Below, piece by piece: positions 59,665 through 64,000 of a DNA stretch of 64,000 bases; the first letter of the stretch is position 1, and the number at the start of each line of letters is the position of its first letter. The stretch is taken from assembly GCA_021413825.1 (NCBI GenBank), contig JAIOPQ010000027.1, positions 25,087-89,086 of the forward strand. Reading direction: 5' to 3'. Position numbers and translations under genes: made by a program. The DNA comes from Spirochaetia bacterium (GTDB lineage Bacteria > Spirochaetota > Leptospiria > Leptospirales > Leptonemataceae). The notes below the pieces were generated by a model, which was not told where the DNA came from, did no database searches, and saw only the letters and a program-made list of their open reading frames with translations.

Positions 59665-60936
59665 GTGGAATTAGTAAGAAACATCCCTCAGCCTTTTATA
59701 AACTTCTTGCTGGTCGGGCTATTTTCTCTCCTTATAGGATTGGAACAGCGTAGGCATCTGAGCAAGGACGGGCCGGAAAGCCTGTTTGGAACCGATCGCG
59801 CGTTCACGTTAACTGGAATCCTGGGTTATATACTCTATGTTATTAGCCCGCTAAATCTCACCCTTTTTATAGGCGGGGGGATCGTCTTATCCGCGTTGCT
59901 CGGTGTTTACTATTACCAAAAAATCTCAGCGCAAAAGTCGTTTAGCCTGACATCGATCATAACGATGCTTGTGACATACTGCCTGGCTCCCTTAATATTC
60001 ACCCAACCTCAATGGCTTTCCTTGCTCATAATTGCAAGCTTGCTAATCATAACAGAGCTCAAAGAAAACCTGGTTCAGGCATCCGCGCAATTCGATCATG
60101 CTGAATTCATAACCCTTGCTAAATTCCTGTTACTTGCAGGCGTGGTGCTTCCTCTTTTGCCTGAGCAACCCCTCTCTGCAACGATCGACGTGTCGCCCTA
60201 TAGAATCTGGCTGGCTGTTGTTGTGGTCTCAGGAATTTCCTACTCCAGTTATCTGATTCAGAAATTCGTTTTCCCCGGCGCCGGAATTCTTGTTACTTCG
60301 ATTCTTGGCGGACTCTACAGCAGCACGGCGACAACTCTTGTTCTGGCGCGTAAAAGCCGCGAGGAACCCTCGCTAAACATCAGCCCAGCAATTCTCCTGG
60401 CCACGACTATGATGTTCGTGCGAATTCTGTTGCTTGCTTTTTTCTTCAACAAAGAAGCAGGCTGGGCGCTTCTGCCGCGCGTGGCAGCCCTCATAGTATT
60501 GTCTTTGATTGCGGCCGGGTTTTTTGTTCAGTTCGGAAAAGCTAAAGGACAACTGCGCGGCCAGGCAAGTCTCACAAGAAATCCCCTGGAGTTCAGAACT
60601 GCGCTCGTGTTTGCGGCTCTATTTGTATTTTTCGTAGTGGCAATTCCATACGTTACCCGACTTTACGGAAACAAGGGCTTTACCATTCTATCCCTACTCG
60701 TAGGCTTCACTGACGTAGATCCGTTCGTTATTACTCTTTTTCAGAATGTCACAATGAATCCAGCGTTCATCGCCTTCGCAGTATTATGCGCTACAACAAG
60801 CAATAATCTTCTCAAAATGATTTACTCGCTAGCACTGGTGGGTACACGCGTTCGCATTGAGCTCGCCATTTCATTTGCTTCGCTAATTGCAGCGGGCGTA
60901 GTAGTGTCATTTTTCTTCTGGCAACCCGCCACCTGA
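59665..60936 (+). CDS. MgtC/SapB N-terminal plus DUF4010 membrane protein
   Basis: GTG start; LVGLFSLLIGLEQRRH...FGTDRAFTLTGILGYIL; DUF4010-like C-terminal helices. Confidence 0.88.
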   Translation: MELVRNIPQPFINFLLVGLFSLLIGLEQRRHLSKDGPESLFGTDRAFTLTGILGYILYVISPLNLTLFIGGGIVLSALLGVYYYQKISAQKSFSLTSIITMLVTYCLAPLIFTQPQWLSLLIIASLLIITELKENLVQASAQFDHAEFITLAKFLLLAGVVLPLLPEQPLSATIDVSPYRIWLAVVVVSGISYSSYLIQKFVFPGAGILVTSILGGLYSSTATTLVLARKSREEPSLNISPAILLATTMMFVRILLLAFFFNKEAGWALLPRVAALIVLSLIAAGFFVQFGKAKGQLRGQASLTRNPLEFRTALVFAALFVFFVVAIPYVTRLYGNKGFTILSLLVGFTDVDPFVITLFQNVTMNPAFIAFAVLCATTSNNLLKMIYSLALVGTRVRIELAISFASLIAAGVVVSFFFWQPAT

Positions 60937-61027
60937 CGCGATTCGTTCCGCTGCCGGAATCCCATAACTTCCAAAATACCGAGGCCAGGTGCCCTGCCTG
61001 TGTCGGGAGACACATATTTTATTCTTG

Positions 61028-61047
61028 ACTATTCCGGTAGGAATAGT
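61028..61047. promoter_or_regulatory. Candidate operator ACTATTCC-GGTA-GGAATAGT in the peroxiredoxin promoter
   Basis: Perfect 8-bp inverted repeat; overlaps the putative -35 TTGACT (61025-61030). Confidence 0.7.
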
Positions 61048-61082
61048 TATGTTTCAAACATCCAATATGAGGAGAAAAATAT

Positions 61083-61718
61083 ATGGCAGTACGACTTGGT
61101 GATATTGCACCGGATTTTACAGCGGAAACCACGGAAGGCCCGGTAAAGTTTCACGACTGGATCGGTGATAAATGGGCAGTCTTGTTTTCCCATCCAAAGG
61201 ATTTTACCCCTGTTTGCACTACAGAACTGGGCACGGTGGCCAAACTCAAACCAGAGTTTGACAAACGAAACGTGAAGGTAATTGGACTTTCTGTGGATCC
61301 ACTTTCAGACCACAAGGAATGGACCAAGGATATAAATGAAACTCAGAACACTACGGTGAATTTTCCACTCATTGCTGATCACGACAAAAAGATAGCCGAA
61401 GCATACGACATGATTCATCCGAACGCTCTCGACAATCTGACAGTTCGGTCTGTGTTCGTTGTGGGACCTGACAAGAAAGTGAAACTCACTCTGACCTATC
61501 CCGCATCCACAGGAAGAAACTTTGACGAGATATTACGCACAATCGATTCATTGCAGCTAACGTCTAAATTTCAGGTTGCAACACCAGCGAACTGGAAAGA
61601 CGGAGAGGATGTGATAGTGTTAAACTCAGTGAAGGACGAAGAAATCCCCGCAAAATTTCCCAGGGGAGCAACTAAAATCAAACCTTACCTGCGCATTACT
61701 CCGCAGCCGAACAAGTAG
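61083..61718 (+). CDS. 1-Cys peroxiredoxin (Prx6 type)
   Basis: VLFSHPKDFTPVCTTELG; Prx6-type C-terminus LRITPQPNK. Confidence 0.95.
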   Translation: MAVRLGDIAPDFTAETTEGPVKFHDWIGDKWAVLFSHPKDFTPVCTTELGTVAKLKPEFDKRNVKVIGLSVDPLSDHKEWTKDINETQNTTVNFPLIADHDKKIAEAYDMIHPNALDNLTVRSVFVVGPDKKVKLTLTYPASTGRNFDEILRTIDSLQLTSKFQVATPANWKDGEDVIVLNSVKDEEIPAKFPRGATKIKPYLRITPQPNK

Positions 61719-61735
61719 TCAAACCGTCCACCTGG

Positions 61736-61758
61736 CGCGCCCTTCGGGGCGCGTTTTT
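61736..61758 (+). terminator. Rho-independent terminator after peroxiredoxin gene
   Basis: CGCGCCC-TTCG-GGGCGCG followed by TTTTT. Confidence 0.93.
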
Positions 61759-61776
61759 CTCACTCAATTTCACTAA

Positions 61777-62466
61777 CTATAGCCTAACCGCATACTCGAG
61801 CCCGCTACTAAATGGCAGTGTCATTGATGCAAATCCGTTCCTGGGATTTTGCATGTGAGCTACAAACGGAGCAAGTTCCTTCTTGAATGTATATATGTTA
61901 TCTGCCATGACAACCGCACCTGGGCGCAGCCTGGGAAGCAGCAAGTTTAGAATCGGCAGGTAAAGGTCTTTCCATCCGTCCAGGAACAATATATCAATGG
62001 GACCTTCGACCTGAGCGAGGGTGACCATTGCGTCACCTTCTCGAATCTCAGAAACGTCTCCTAGCCCCGCGTCTGCCAGATTCCTTCTGGCTCTCAGGAC
62101 CTTATTCGGTTCGCGTTCGGAACCGATGAAGCGACCTCCTGGCCGCAAGCCGGACGCAAGGTATATTGCAGAAACTCCAAAGGAACTGCCAAACTCCACA
62201 ATCGTTTTTGCTCCAACCAGCTGAGCGGTAATCCGCAAAAACTTACCCAGATCTGGCGCCACAGGTAAGTATGCGTCTTTGAGAAACGGGGCTGCCGCAG
62301 CAAGCACGGACTTGCCGCGCAACCATGCACCCAGAGCTACCGGAGCAGTTCTAAAGAATACCTTCCTATCGTTGCGAGCGTCCAAATGCAGTTTATCCAG
62401 AACATTCTGCACGCTCGGACTCAAAACGGAAAGAGCTTTTTGATTTCTCATGACTTCACCTCTCAT
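61777..62466 (-). CDS. Class I SAM-dependent O-methyltransferase
   Basis: KTIVEFGSSFGVSAIYLASGL, IDILFLDGWKDLYLPILNLLLPRLRPGAVVMADN. Confidence 0.9.
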   Translation of the reverse strand: MRGEVMRNQKALSVLSPSVQNVLDKLHLDARNDRKVFFRTAPVALGAWLRGKSVLAAAAPFLKDAYLPVAPDLGKFLRITAQLVGAKTIVEFGSSFGVSAIYLASGLRPGGRFIGSEREPNKVLRARRNLADAGLGDVSEIREGDAMVTLAQVEGPIDILFLDGWKDLYLPILNLLLPRLRPGAVVMADNIYTFKKELAPFVAHMQNPRNGFASMTLPFSSGLEYAVRL

Positions 62467-62478
62467 TTACTTTGCTAT

Positions 62479-62491
62479 GCTTATAGTAAGC
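62479..62491. promoter_or_regulatory. Candidate MarR-type operator GCTTA-TAG-TAAGC
   Basis: 13 bp upstream of the O-methyltransferase ORF; MarR gene next upstream. Confidence 0.4.
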
Positions 62492-62575
62492 CTACCTAAC
62501 TACCTTGTCCACCATTTTCCTGGCTGCTTATGTGCTACTTCTCCGCTGTTCTCTACGACTGGACAGAATGGAAGA

Positions 62576-63214
62576 TCAGGTTTTTCTATTTGGCTGCTTA
62601 CTTGCGGATCTGCGCCTGGCCGCAATAATCCCGGTCTTCCCCGATTTAGCTTCTGTCGGGCGAGCTGCCGGCTGAGCCTGACTAGACGGGCTGCGCTTTT
62701 TTACGGCCAACAGCATTGTTTCTGCTAGCTTGCTCAAAGCATTTTGCTCTACAGCGGTCAAATCACCAACCAGATCCGCGCACGATTTCCAATATGTCTT
62801 AAGAATCGACTCATACTCTTTCTGGCTTCTGCTGTTCAGAGAAATGGTAACCTTGCGGCGATCGACAGGGTCGGGAATCCTCCGGATGAATTTTCGGTTT
62901 TCCAGCCAGTCCAGAATGCCTGTCACAGACGCTCGCTCAACTCCAACTAGATCTGCCAGTTCAGACGGAGTAATGTCCGTACTGAACTGATCTCTTGCGA
63001 GATGAAGTAGGATCAACATTCCAAGTTTATTCTCTGAAATCCCATGTTGTCCCAGATCCTTATTTACCGCGGCTTGCCAATCATCTGCGAGCCAGAGCAA
63101 CACCATGCCGAGCGTAGCAGCAGGTACGGACGTGGCCGGTGATCTGGTCTTCTTGATCAGTTGCTCGTGATATTTGGTAGTTATTTCCGGTAGAGGATGG
63201 CGTTTCTTTTTCAC
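62576..63214 (-). CDS. MarR family transcriptional regulator
   Basis: ITPSELADLVGVERASVTGILDWLENRKFIRRIPDPVDRRKVTISL. Confidence 0.9.
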   Translation of the reverse strand: MKKKRHPLPEITTKYHEQLIKKTRSPATSVPAATLGMVLLWLADDWQAAVNKDLGQHGISENKLGMLILLHLARDQFSTDITPSELADLVGVERASVTGILDWLENRKFIRRIPDPVDRRKVTISLNSRSQKEYESILKTYWKSCADLVGDLTAVEQNALSKLAETMLLAVKKRSPSSQAQPAARPTEAKSGKTGIIAARRRSASKQPNRKT

Positions 63215-63288
63215 GGCGCGGCGACTCGATCAAGTGCAATGATACTAAAACAGTTGCCCGCATGCAAGCCACTTCCAAATTCTCTTGA

Positions 63289-63987
63289 ATGAAGTTGTTC
63301 ATCGGCACAAGCGGATTCTCTTATCCTGCGTGGAAAGGCCCGTTCTATCCTGAGAAAATGAAACCTCCGGAGATGCTGGGTTTTTATTCACATCAGTTCA
63401 ATACAGTTGAGATCAACAATACGTTTTACAGAATGCCTAATGCCAAAGTGCTCGAATCGTGGTGCCAGCAGACTCCTGAAACATTTTCATTTTCAATCAA
63501 GGCTTCGCGCCAGATCACGCATCAACTGCGCCTAAAGGGCGCGGAAGATTCCGTTAAATATTTGTTCACCCAGGTACGCGCGCTCGGCGCACGTCTCGGG
63601 CCTGTTTTGTTTCAACTTCCTCCTTTCCTCAAGAAAGACACTGAACGCTTGAGAGTTTTCTTGCAATTGCTGCCAAAAGATGTGATGAGCGTCATTGAAT
63701 TTCGAAATCTGGAATGGTTTTGTGACGAGATATACGATCTCCTCAAAGCGCATAACGTTATACTGGGGTACGCCGACGGTGAAGTTGAAGGAGAACCCTT
63801 TGTTTCCACGGGGAAGCGCGGATATGTTCGACTGCGTCATGAAACCTACGATGATGCTAGTTTGAAATCCTGGGGGGATAAAATCAAAAGCCAGAATTGG
63901 GATGAGGTTTACGTGTACTTCAAGCATGAGGACGAGGGATTTGCACCCAGGATGGCCAGAGCATTCCGTGAAGTGCTGGAGAAATAA
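63289..63987 (+). CDS. DUF72 family protein
   Basis: IGTSGFSYPAWKGPFYPEKMKPPEMLGFYSHQFNTVEINNTFYRMP; VYVYFKHEDEG. Confidence 0.93.
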   Translation: MKLFIGTSGFSYPAWKGPFYPEKMKPPEMLGFYSHQFNTVEINNTFYRMPNAKVLESWCQQTPETFSFSIKASRQITHQLRLKGAEDSVKYLFTQVRALGARLGPVLFQLPPFLKKDTERLRVFLQLLPKDVMSVIEFRNLEWFCDEIYDLLKAHNVILGYADGEVEGEPFVSTGKRGYVRLRHETYDDASLKSWGDKIKSQNWDEVYVYFKHEDEGFAPRMARAFREVLEK

Positions 63988-64000
63988 CAATGCTCTCGTT

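Noticed and set aside
60812-61015. Short minus-strand ORFs spanning the end of the MgtC/DUF4010 gene
   Set aside because: Overlap a confident CDS and lack recognisable features.

Overview
The window looks like an ordinary chromosomal segment of a spirochaete in the order Leptospirales. This rests on a LipL21-like lipoprotein, a DUF1577/PilZ-like protein, 7TMR-DISM signalling proteins and Leptospira-style lipoproteins. I read about 55 confident CDSs and one tRNA-Leu(GAG). Recognisable blocks are gltB-gltD (gltB apparently frameshifted), mreB-mreC-mreD-mrdA-rodA, nuoA-nuoB-nuoC, a LytTR regulator with a DISM histidine kinase, a GAF/sigma-54 activator, and a lipoprotein/subtilase/stand-alone propeptide-like cassette. 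There is no CRISPR array, prophage, IS element or rRNA that I can support. Observations most worth a second look: (1) a 45.5-49.5 kb cassette of a repeat lipoprotein, a subtilase with a large insertion before its catalytic Ser, and an overlapping small gene resembling a free-standing I9/subtilisin propeptide; (2) a 23-bp perfect direct repeat, one copy being the exact 3' end of an SDR gene, flanking a DUF2817-RidA two-gene unit; (3) a PilZ-type protein whose two signature motifs are split by a GAF-like domain; (4) a frameshift/microdeletion near the 3' end of gltB; (5) an over-represented GCCTAACGTY motif; (6) several well-formed candidate operators. All calls come from reading the sequence and the supplied ORF translations. 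No database search was run.
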